The notes under the pieces: generated by a model | Seen by the model: only the letters and a program-made list of their open reading frames with translations | Told to the model about the DNA's origin: nothing | The model's database searches: none | Assembly (NCBI GenBank): GCA_945859605.1 | Contig: OX243820.1 | Coordinates: forward strand, 32,886,828-32,950,827 | DNA from: Lumbricus rubellus | Taxonomy: Eukaryota > Annelida > Clitellata > Crassiclitellata > Lumbricidae | Length of the DNA: 64,000 bases | Direction of reading: 5' to 3' | Translations under genes and position numbers: made by a program | Shown here: positions 34,548 through 45,300 of the stretch, one piece after another | How the letters are laid out: the number at the start of each line of letters is the position of its first letter | Position numbering within the stretch: position 1 is the stretch's first letter

Positions 34548-35456
34548 CCGGATAAAAAGTAGCCCTCACAAAAAAGTGTCGTAACTCGGTCAAAACGTTT
34601 TGGATTTGTCTGAAATTTTAAGCACAGCAACAGTGACCATATTAAATTTTAGACTACACGAGATTCCAAAGTCGTTTGCAAATATTCGCAATTTTGTCAA
34701 ATTTATGAGCGTTAGCGTTGGAGAACCGAAAAATTAAAGTTTCCAACATAGACCCTTAGCCTAATTACTTAGGCCTACGCAGACGCTGTGGCGTCGTCAT
34801 CGATGAAATTTTACGTCACTTCGAAATCCCAATATCCCTAGCAATCTGACTAATGGGTTCCGGGTGCATTCAGGGTTGCCAGGTCGTCGCGAAAAGCGCG
34901 AATTGGGCGACTTTTGAATTGCCTCGCGGTCGTGACGGCGACTTTTTTGGGGACGACTTTTGGGGTTTTTTGAGCGAAAAAAGGGTTTTTCCCACGAGAT
35001 TTTGAAGGAAAGACTAAAAAGGTCGTTAGAAATTTTGACGATCTTTTATTTTTATTTTTTTAGTCGTCAGAAGGAATTTCTGCGACCGAAAATAGAAAAG
35101 CTCGATGATCTCGCAATTTTCGCGACTTTTTTTCGAAATCACGCGACAAAGTTTTCCCGGAATCTGTCAACCCTGGGTGCATTTTCTAGGCTTAATGTTA
35201 GCCTTTCAACCAACTTCACGTTTTCAACAGTGCGCGTTGTGCGTGTTTGGCCACTGCCAGGTTTTCGCTCCACCGTTTCATCGATCTTCTTTAATAGGCC
35301 TAGCTTCTTTACATACGAAAGACACCAACCTTTATTCAAAAATTCTTTCAGAAACCTTCTCGTTCCATAACCATGTTCTTGTCGCAGTAGGCCTACTTTA
35401 ATTATAATTTTGTCTTCTTCTGTAAACGCCATTTTCTTATTGCTTAACACCAAAGC
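34548..35456 (-). mobile_element. Mariner/IS630-type transposon remnant with transposase N-terminus
   Basis: The left end begins ACACTGTGTCCGGATAAAAA after TAT. The minus strand from 35453 encodes MAFTEEDKIIIKVGLLRQEH, YGTRRFLKEFLNKGW, KLGLLKKIDET and PGSGQTRTTRTVENVKLVER. This is the tandem helix-turn-helix start of an IS630/Tc1-mariner transposase. The frame is interrupted by the hAT MITE at 34871-35175 and resumes beyond it as PISQIARDIGISK, followed by a stop. No catalytic DDE/D part is left. A matching right terminus was not found. Confidence 0.8.
34871..35175. mobile_element. hAT-type MITE nested in the mariner transposase
   Basis: A 305-bp element with ends CAGGGTTGCCAGG and GTCAACCCTG and a perfect 8-bp target duplication GGTGCATT (34863-34870 and 35176-35183). 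The interior is rich in CGCGAC/GTCGTC motifs. It is younger than the mariner copy it splits. Confidence 0.9.
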
Positions 35457-35479
35457 CGTATATGCTTACACCAAAACAA

Positions 35480-35512
35480 GTGACGTAATATTTCATCGAA
35501 ATATTACGTCAC
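35480..35512. other. Perfect 15-bp palindrome with CRE-like half sites
   Basis: GTGACGTAATATTTC is followed by ATC and its exact reverse complement. Each arm contains TGACGTAA. It lies between the mariner remnant and the CLINT1 promoter copy. It may be transposon-derived; a regulatory role is only a guess. Confidence 0.6.
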
Positions 35513-35624
35513 TTTGGGAGTCGTTCCTTCTCAATCTCAGGACCTAAAGAAAAAACTAATTTATACTACTTGTCCGTATTGGCTACTTTTTTATCTGATG
35601 GTACACATAGGCTATGTGAATATG

Positions 35625-35740
35625 ATGGGTTTGTATAATGGATATCACGCAGCTCACGCTGGATTGAAGTGCTTACGATACACGGTTCAAATCCCGTAGA
35701 CGGCGTAGAGACTCTGGATTAATTTTTAGCGCTGCCTTCA
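35625..35740 (+). mobile_element. tRNA-derived SINE/tRNA pseudogene, copy 2
   Basis: GTATAATGGATATCACGC (A-box region) and GGTTCAAATCC (B box, 35684-35694) are spaced as in a tRNA, followed by CCGTAGACGG. It does not fold into a clean cloverleaf by eye, so it is called tRNA-derived rather than a tRNA gene. It belongs to the duplicated block. Confidence 0.6.
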
Positions 35741-36025
35741 TTGAAGTTCATTCCCTAGGTGGCAGGTGAAAGTTATCGAACGTGCCTCGCGTGACCGTTT
35801 TGGCCTACCGTAGAAAGTGTTTACGTTACCTGCGATGTGTGCGACATCTTGCGTTTAAATCATAATAGATAAGATGCGTGTAATTAATCTGATTGATTAA
35901 CACGTTTACCTGTGTAATTATTAAAAGTCTATCGTTGTAAGTCGCATTTGGTGTTTAAAAAAATTATTGTAACTTTCCGAACTGCTGAAAACCGGGATCT
36001 GTTGAGCTCTGGACGCCCAGTTAAC

Positions 36026-36069
36026 ATGGACGGAGTCTTCTCCAAGTTTCGTGAAATCGCCGACAAAGT
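36026..36069 (+). CDS. CLINT1: CLINT1 exon 1
   Basis: Start ATG in AACATGG context. Encodes MDGVFSKFREIADK plus GT of the next valine codon; donor GTAAGT at 36070 (phase 2). A second, almost identical copy lies at 29624-29667. Confidence 0.88.
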
Positions 36070-38183
36070 GTAAGTTTGTGCATTTTGAACTTTCGGGTCG
36101 CGATTATTCCACTGTGTTGGCAGAGAGAGCACGCTGCTTCTATGACCATTCCTTGAAGTGTGGAGTAGGGCATAGGTAGGCTATGGTGCGCGTGTGATTG
36201 ATTTTTGAAGTTTTATGATTTTATTCGCCAGCTTTAGCCAGGTAAACTTTGGTCAACTTACGATACAAGAGGGTGTATGTAGGCCTAGTATGTGTTATGT
36301 AAGTTGCAGTTTATATAGCGCTTTTAAGACAGATCAGTATTTAAAGTAAAACAATTATTTTAGTATCTAATTTCTCTTTGACTATAATTCTTTTAGTCGA
36401 CCGAACTTGTGTGTGACCAACACCAAAACCCATGCAAATAATGTAGAATGCTGAAGCGTTGGATTTCCATATTATTACATATTAAATTATATGGTGACCA
36501 GGTTGTAAGTATGTGCACTTCTGCATGGTATTTACGTTTTGAAAGGTGTGTACGGCACAGTACGGGAGGAGGATTTTTATGAATTATTTCTATCTGTTGC
36601 AGTCGGTTATTAGGAATTCAAAGTAAGAATCAAATTGAAAGTTTTATTGTGGTCATTTACTGATATTTCTCATGTTTTTATTGAGAAAATTATGTAACTT
36701 AGTTTTGCAATATGCTGCTTGTTTTTTTATGTTCTTGTGTTCTGGTCTGCTATGCGATGCTGTGCTAGATCTTTGCTATGTTGTCATGTGCTATGTTATG
36801 CTATGCTATGTTGTGGTATGTTATGCTACGATATGCTATATTATATGGTATGCTATGTTATGCGCTGATATGAGCTATGTTATTCTATGCTGTGTTATGA
36901 TATGCTATATTATGTTTTGCTATATTATGTTATGCTACTGCTATGTTTTTTGGGGTGGGGCGGTAGCACATTGGATAGCGCACCGACATTGAAAGCGAGA
37001 GGTACAGAGATCGAGCCGCGAAGCGCGGACATGCTTTGTAGGCTGCTATTAGCGCCATGTATTGCAGGTTGTCTGTTCTGTTAGCATATTGAAGATTTAT
37101 GTATTCTGTCATTTGCATTCTAGAAGTGAAGTGTTTCAATTGCATAGCTGTACACTGTAACCGGTTGCGGTATGTCAACCGGATTGCTTCAATATTTAAG
37201 AATATTATTGTTATGTTATGCTCTGTTGTGTATTTTGTTATGATATGCTCTGTTATGTTGTGCTTACAAGTATTTTGATATGTTATGTTGTGCCATTTTG
37301 TGTCTGCAGTGCCGTGTACTTTATTATCTTGTGGTTCTTTTGTTCTGTTTTTATCCGTGATTATGTTTTGCTGTTTTTTGTGCTTACAAGTATATTCCCT
37401 GTGATCCTAATGAGAAGTGCAGCTTTGTTCTGAGCTCATCTGATGTGAAGTATAGTTAAGATCTTGTTCCTTTAACATGAAATAATTTTAACATCATTGT
37501 CCTTCCAATGTGAAACTACTCTCAGTTATTTTTCATCTAGTGTGCACAAATGATATAACATGAAATAATGTTGCATTCTTATTCTTTTGATATGAAGCTT
37601 TTTATTCTTATATAATGGTTTCTATTCTTAAATTTTAAGTTCTTGTTTTATAAACAGAAGTAAATGCTGAAATCTTGCAATTATTTTAAGCTGTTATTGT
37701 TTAATATTATATTGATGAATGCTATGGCGCATTTATTCCATACAATACAACAATCCAATGTGATTTAATTTTATATTGCCCTCCATCTAAAGTTCAGCAG
37801 GTCATTCCAGACGGTAACTCTTTCATTCATTCTGAAAACTTATATAGCGCCCCTTTAAGAAGTCTACTCAGAGGCGCTCCCAGCTTAGCCACGGCTAAAA
37901 AGATAGGTAACCACGCGGATATTTTTCTTTCTCTTAGCACCAATGTAGTGATGAACTACACGGTCGTGGAGACGAAGGTTCGAGACGCTACAAACGATGA
38001 GCCATGGGGACCAACCGGAGCGGCCATGCAGGAACTGGCGCGCTACACGTACAACTACGAGCACTACAGCGAAGTGATGACTACGGTCTGGAAGAGGATG
38101 CTGTTTGACAACAAGAACCAGTGGAGACGAGTTTCCAAGGCAACTACTACCACATCCATTTCTCTATAAGCATTCACTAATTT

Positions 38184-38215
<32 letters not shown>

Positions 38216-41200
38216 TGCTCTAGATTTCAGCGATGAAAAGGTGCCGTTCCAGATTATTTTATTTTAATTTGATAATGTTTAAGCCCAAGGGGGATCATAA
38301 TTATGTACCTTGGGGAAAAATAATAATATTAATAACTATAATAATTGATGATAATAAAATAATGATATTAATATAAATCATGATAATTTATTAGTGTATT
38401 TATAGTAATAGCACTAATAATAATGATAGTGATAATAATAATGACATCAATTGAAGATAGTGATAATAACAATGATGATAATGATATCAATGTTAATAAT
38501 GATAAACATGTAAAGAATTTAACCAATGAATAATTATTATATTAATAATAATATTAATATTATTATGATAATTATAGTCATAATGATGGTTAAAATATGA
38601 TTATGATAATGATTATAATAACAATAGCAACCTTCATAATAATCATTACAATAATAAAGATAATCATTATAATGACGTCCGGTAGTTTTAATAATATTTT
38701 ATTAATATTTTTATTAGCATTGTGTTTTTGTGTTTTTATTTTAGTTTCTATTTTATGATTATATTATTATTTATTTGTCATAATAACTTTAGGCACTGAC
38801 GCTTCTTGATTACCTCGTTCGGCATGGGAGCGAAAGAGTCGTGTCGAGCACTCGGGATCATACGTACGACATGAAACTTCTCGAGACGTACCAGTGCACA
38901 GACGAGCATGGACGAGACCAAGGAGCAGTAGGTGAGTCGAGGACTTATGGTTAGTTCTTCTGGGTTGCATTACACACATACTGTCAATTTTCAGCGTAGA
39001 AGTACAATAGAAACTAGGCCCACAGCTTAACTGTTGGCTTCAAATCAAATGCCTAGTACCAGAAAATGTGCATAGGTGGCCCTAACCAGCGGAACTCTGC
39101 AGTCCCGTCTGGGTTTCCTTTTGTTACCAAGAGCGTTCATGTTTATTTTGATGTGATGATATAATATCTTGTGTGCTTCTTGGCTCAATAAAAATTGATT
39201 TGATTTGATTGATTTGATTCAAATCAAACCAAAACCCTTCAATAGTTTTCAGCATAATTATTACCACGAACTTGTTCTGAAATTGCGAATGATATCTAAA
39301 AATAAGTTTCGTACTCGAGGCAATGGCTAAGTTAATGGAAATTAATGATGATGATATTGATGATGATGACGATTGATGATGATGATGATGATTGATGATA
39401 GGCCTACATAGAGATTTGAGTGCCATAAGTTCGTAAGCTATCATACTATCATTTTCTGTGGCTGTACGTTGCTGTACACATTTACCTTGTTTTCTTGTTT
39501 ACAGTGCGGCAGAAGGTGAAAGATCTCTTGGACTTTATCCAAGACGACGAGCGGGTGAGGTCGGAGAGGAAGCACGCGAAGAAGGTGAAGGAGAAGATGA
39601 CGGGAATCTCCGGGGAAGCCTACTCCTCCCGACGTCATTACAGTAAGCAACGGTGACGTCATTACAGTAAGCGACGGTGACATCATTACAGTAAGCGACG
39701 GTGGCTGGAAGAACTTTGTTCAAAGACTGGTTCTGTTTCTTTTGTGGTTCAGAAATCATGATGATCATCACACATTTATCTGTTTAACCCTTTAATGACC
39801 AGCCACATATATGTTTTCAATGCATTTTAGTACATACTGGTCGTTAAAGGGTTAATATTTCCTCTTTTGAGTACAGTACGTAGTTGCAATTGTAATGATT
39901 CTTTTATTTAGCACTTCTTCTGTTGACGGTGTCGTGCAGCGGTGTTCAAGCATTAGTTTGCATACCACTGGTGGTATGGTAGGTGTCTCTAAATGGGATG
40001 CAAAAGAAATTTAAAACAATGCCAAAATTTCTATGAGTTTGTACCCATCTTTCTTCAATTGGATATTCATTCATTCATTCATTCATTCATTATTATTAGA
40101 ATTTATATAGCGCCTCTTCAAGAAACTGCTCAGAGGCGCTCCCAGCCCAGCCACAACTAATTCAACGTCGTCAATGCGCTTCTTTTACTGTACGTTTTCT
40201 TTGAGCTCATGCCAATCTTTCTTTGATTTACCTGTAGTTCCTGACGTGAATTTCTGCTGCTGGTATGCTAGCATTCGATTGTTTTGCCTGATGGTACAGT
40301 GAAAATAGAGTTTGAAAGCTGCTGTTGTAGTGTGTATGATGAATTCTGTTTGTCACTAAAAGTAGTGTATGATGAATTGTGTTTGTCACTAAAAGTAGTG
40401 TATGATGAATTGTGTTTGTCACTAAAAGTAGTGTATGATGAATTCTGTTTGTCACTAAAAGTAGTGTATGATGAATTCTGTTTGTCACTAAAAGTAGTAT
40501 ATGATGAATTCTGTTTGTCACTAAAAGTTTCAAAGGCACAGCCCCCTAAAATACATGTACAGGGTTTTATAAGTTGCAATCTGTCCATGAGAACGGAGTG
40601 TGTTAACTAGTAGTGAAAAAAGTTATAAGCTGACTACTTCTGTTGACTTTGTTTTTGTGTACATAGGTGATCAGTACGATGATGTCCCGCATTGCAATGA
40701 AGATCCAGACTGGCAGAGGGGTGAGAGGTGGGTTCTGTTTAGTCAAGTGCCAGTAAAATCCAGACTGTGACTGGTTAAGAAGTTCACTGGGTGGTTCCCT
40801 GTGGTTTCTTCTGCATATTACGCTGCTACTAAAGCAATGATTTATTCTGTCAACCGTGTTAGTGGAACGCTTTGGAATTATGAGAGGCCGTCAAAGTACT
40901 TGTGCATAAAAATTATCTGCTTGTATGTTTGAAATGTGTGTGTGCTTTAGGATTTACCATTAATTAAAATTTCAAATGACTTCGTATTGTCTACAGGATG
41001 TATAAATTATATATATAAGAGGAAATGTTGGTGAAGAGTATATTAAAAAGAATGACAAGCATTCAGATAGAGGGGGAAATGAAAAGAGCATTAGACAGAG
41101 AAAGACCGGTGGACAGAACAGAAAGAGAGAACAAAACGCTTGGCAGGAATCTTAACATCCATCTATATTTATATAAAAAAACTATGTATTGTGTCTATGC

Positions 41201-42325
41201 ATATATACATACACATGCATAATATATATATATCTATATAAATAAAAATGTAACGGCGTTCGCACCAAATTGAAAATGATAGGATCTTCCAAAGTAACGG
41301 ACGGATTCTTTTCAAAATCTCACCAAAACGTTCCATTCGAATACGTGAGTGTTCTTTGAATGTTTTTTTCACAAAAACGCAATCTTTAACAACAATATTT
41401 GATCAAATTCGTCGACTATTTGAGTCATACAATTTTAAACGATCAACACAGCGACCAAAGAAACATATAATGAGGTCGAGTGCCGTGACGTCATAAGCGA
41501 GTTGCATAATATTATTTCCGCTCATCGAAAGCGGCCTATTTCAGCAAGGGACGGTGACCGCAGGGAGCGGGACGAAGAGGGTGTGGAGGGAGCGGAGGGG
41601 ATCGATGGAGGAGGGAGGAATGCAGGGAGGGGTAGGCGAGGGGGAGGGGTTGGGGGAGGGGATGGGGGAGGGGGACGAGAAGGGGAGGGGAGGAGGAGGG
41701 AGGGGGAGGAGGAGGGGGAGGAGGAGGGGAAGGGGAGGGGTGGGGGAGGGTAAGGGGAGGGGGAGGGGGAGGGTTGGGGAGGGCAAGGGGAGGGGAGGGG
41801 GTGGGGGAGGGGGATGTAGGGAGGGATGGTTGGATGCTCTTTTCAGCCACAGCAAGGCGTGGCCGGGTTCAGCTAGTATATGTATAAATGTTTATGAAGA
41901 AACTATGTAATATATCTGTGCATATTATATACATCAAAACTCTTGAGGTGTTATTTAAGCAGAAAGATGAGTTGTTATCTAATAAGTCAACAAATCATGT
42001 CTGATATGTGGCAGCCACTAAAGTCTTCTTTTCTCTTGATTGTCTGCAGAGGCGATGATGTCTATGAGGAGGACTACCCAAGACGCGATCACCCAAGACG
42101 TGATCAAAGGCACTCCGAGTACAAGGACGATGACAACGAAGATGACGACGAAAGCTCTCGTGACAGCAGAAGCAGAACTGAGACTAGGGACGCGACAGTA
42201 CAACAATCCAGGCAGAAAACCACACAAAATGTAATGTAGCACGAAATATTGACTGTTTGTGTTTGTAGTGGCACCCTAGTAATGGCTTGTGCTGTGTTAT
42301 GGTGCCATAGAAATTGTAGTCTATA

Positions 42326-42360
<35 letters not shown>

Positions 42361-45300
42361 ATTGTAACTTAATTAGAACAATGTACAGCATTTCGTAAAA
42401 AAGATGCCAATCTGCTTAATGCTATTAACTTATAATCAGGCCATGCTGGTTGATATGCCATACAAAAACTGCAGTGATGTGCTGAATGTTGACTTTTTGG
42501 CTGTACTGAAAGGGCATGTCCCCTTTGACTTGGTGTTAACGAGTTTGCATTGTGTTCATATATATTACTAGCTGTACCCAGCCACGCGTTGCTGTGGCAG
42601 AAAAGACCTCCCCCTCCCCTCCCCCCTTCCCCTCCCCCTCCCCCTCCCCTCCCCCTCCCCTCCTCTTCCCCTCCCCCTCCCCTCCCCCTCCCTCACACCG
42701 TCCTTTAGTGACAGCGGATATAGCCTAAGAATTTTAGGCCGCTTTCGTAATATTCCGCTCGCTTATGACGTCACGGGACGCAACCTCTTTGATGTATCGT
42801 CACTGTGTTTTACGGGTGAAGACAATTCGGAAATTTGCAAGCGCATGGTTTCGTTGAAGTTGCAAATGGCGGGCGAACGGATTGCAAAGTTCACTTTTTG
42901 TGGAAACGGTTGCGTTTTTTCGGGTGAAAACATCTTAACACGCGGTTGAATGGGAATGGAAGGTGTTGTAAAATTTTCAAAACAATCGGTGGGTCACTTT
43001 CAGCGTGAAAATGCGACGAACTTTTGGAAAGTTCATTTTTATATATATAGATTATACTGTAAATATAATATGTACTGTTTATTCGGTTGTATCTAGGTCT
43101 ATTATTATTATTATACTCTATTATTATTATTATTATTATTATTGCATTGTATTGTATCTATAAATTTATTAAGTGCCTCTCACAGTGAGTGCAAACCAAT
43201 CAGATGTGCTCCCGGTCAAAAGACCCAAAGAAGAGAAAGTAGTTTTTTGATTTGGTAGTTCTTTGTTCTTTGAGGCAGCGAAAATATATCCTACGTGTAC
43301 CACTTAATAATGAAGAACGCGCAGTTTGAGAGGAAAATTTATTTATCTTATCTGTTGTGCTGATTTTTTGGTTAGGCCAAGGGTGCACCGAAGTTTCCGA
43401 AAAAGTTTGGGGATTTCCATATGAACAAAACTGAGGAGGACGAGTTTGACCCTCGAGCTGAAGAGAAGGGTATGACTTTGCAATGGCTTTTGATTGGTTA
43501 TCCATTTTTTTGCAATTATCTCTTTGCTGTACGACTACATGGTAATCAGTGAAAAAACATGTCTTAAGTCGACCAGAAACCATTTTTTGAACTGTTATAA
43601 ACTTGAACTTGTTTATTGATCCCAAGAATATCAAATAGACAATTATGCATTCATAATAGTACACAAAGTGATTAATTGCGGTTAACAATTGCGATGGTAA
43701 AGCTTAGTCTGCAATCATTACTGTGAAATGTAGGGAGCAATAGGCTACCCGAAGGGAGTGATCCCGCTACTGGGGCCTATTTATAGATGATAGTGATCAC
43801 TGTGATCATGTCTTTAGCCATAGTTGGGTCGGACACACTCATGAGTGATCACCTTGAAGGCACAATATACACCGTAATGAATGAACATGTCTAAAAGATC
43901 GACAAGACTAGAACTTAGACGCCTGCGGACAAGCGTGTTAGAATGGAGGGGTCCTAGAACTGAGTGACACTGAAAGATTTGGAGAATATTATGTTGAATT
44001 GAGAGGGACAAGATTTTCTTAGCATGGATACTCGCATTTGTTGAAGTTTGGTTTATCGAGTAAAATATTCGGATGTTTTATCGTTGAAGTTGTTGTTTCC
44101 TTTTTTGAGCTTGCCGCTTTTATATGTACCATAAGTGATTGTACGTGCATATGTGTTGTAGGTGATGGAGGACAAGATGATGGATATGGTGACTTCCTCG
44201 ACTATCGCTCAAAGCCGACGCCAGGTGGCGGTACTGGAGCCGGGTAAAAAGTTCTGCTTGTGCATATTTTCTTGTGTAATGGATGAGTAATTGAGCATCT
44301 AATCCTGTCTGAACTTACATTCATTCGTTCATTCATTCTATGGACTTACATAGAGCCCCATCAACAAATCTACTCAGGAGCACTCCCAGCCATGGCAAAG
44401 GAAAAGAGGCAAGAGATTTATGAAATAAAGTTTTTTGGTCAGATGAAATAAACATAAATGAAGAATGGTGTGGGATGAATGCACAGGAACTGACACATCG
44501 GGCACAGGACAGAATTACGGAGAAGAGTAATCAAGTGTGCAGTGGATACCTATGGCTATCAGCCCATGGATAAAGAAGAAGAAATAAACAGCTTTGAATG
44601 GAGATTCTTAGCAGAGCGGTGCAGCATGGCATAGTAAGCAATGTTCGAAATAAATTTCATGGTAGCTACTGAGAGGTATTCCCGACCCAGGAAAGTCTTC
44701 AGTAGTTTGTAAAAAGAGCCAGAGAGATCTCACATTAGAGAATGCAAGTCAGAGGGAACAGTAATTCCAAAGTGATGAACCCACAATTGAGAAATCCCGA
44801 CGCAGTACCATAAAGTCACTTCTAGAGGTTAAGTGCCTTGCGCAAAGTATTTGTAGGTTTTTACCTTGCATCGGACAGTTGTGTTAAATAATTAAATGAG
44901 TAAACTCTGATGTTCTAGGTAATGACGTAGCTTATTTTGATTTTTCAGGGATCTATTGGATTTTGATTTAATGGCTTCGGCTCCCGTTGTTTCGTCAACC
45001 CACCCATCGGCCATGTTACCACCAGCACCTTTGTCACCAAGTACGTAAACAGTTCTTGGAGCTTACAAAATTTTAGGATTCTTCATTGTGATACATGTAT
45101 TAAAAGAAATTCATACATACATGGTTTTTCTCGGAATAGCAATTTGTTTTGTTGGGTTCTATGTGAAGTTAGTCCTGCAACGCCTGACATTGGCGACTCC
45201 TAGTTATCTGAACGCTACCAACTTTTACTTCATTTAGCCAGGTACCGGTATGTGAGGTATTGAGAGGGCTAGAGGTGCTATACACAATGCATACATTTAT

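Larger units (their letters stand above)
32097..36556. repeat. Tandem segmental duplication, copy 2 (compact)
   Basis: Orphan tail exon and 3' flank (to 34543), a mariner remnant with nested hAT MITE, then promoter, exon 1 and intron 1 start of CLINT1 (35550-36556). It joins copy 1 at about 32093-32099. After 36556 the sequence is unique CLINT1 intron. Confidence 0.8.

Noticed and set aside
35625..35740. Functional tRNA gene
   Set aside because: A and B boxes are present but no clean acceptor stem or cloverleaf can be drawn by eye, and a degraded copy lies at 28385; tRNA-derived element is more likely.
40228..40610. Three overlapping ~105-codon frames with 11-residue repeats
   Set aside because: A 33-bp non-coding minisatellite in a CLINT1 intron; frames are open on both strands.
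41502..41910. 104-118-codon glycine/arginine- and proline-rich frames
   Set aside because: Artefacts of the G-rich purine tract in the Helitron.
43200..43688. 162-codon minus-strand frame
   Set aside because: Overlaps CLINT1 exon 7 and a retroposon tail; no domain.
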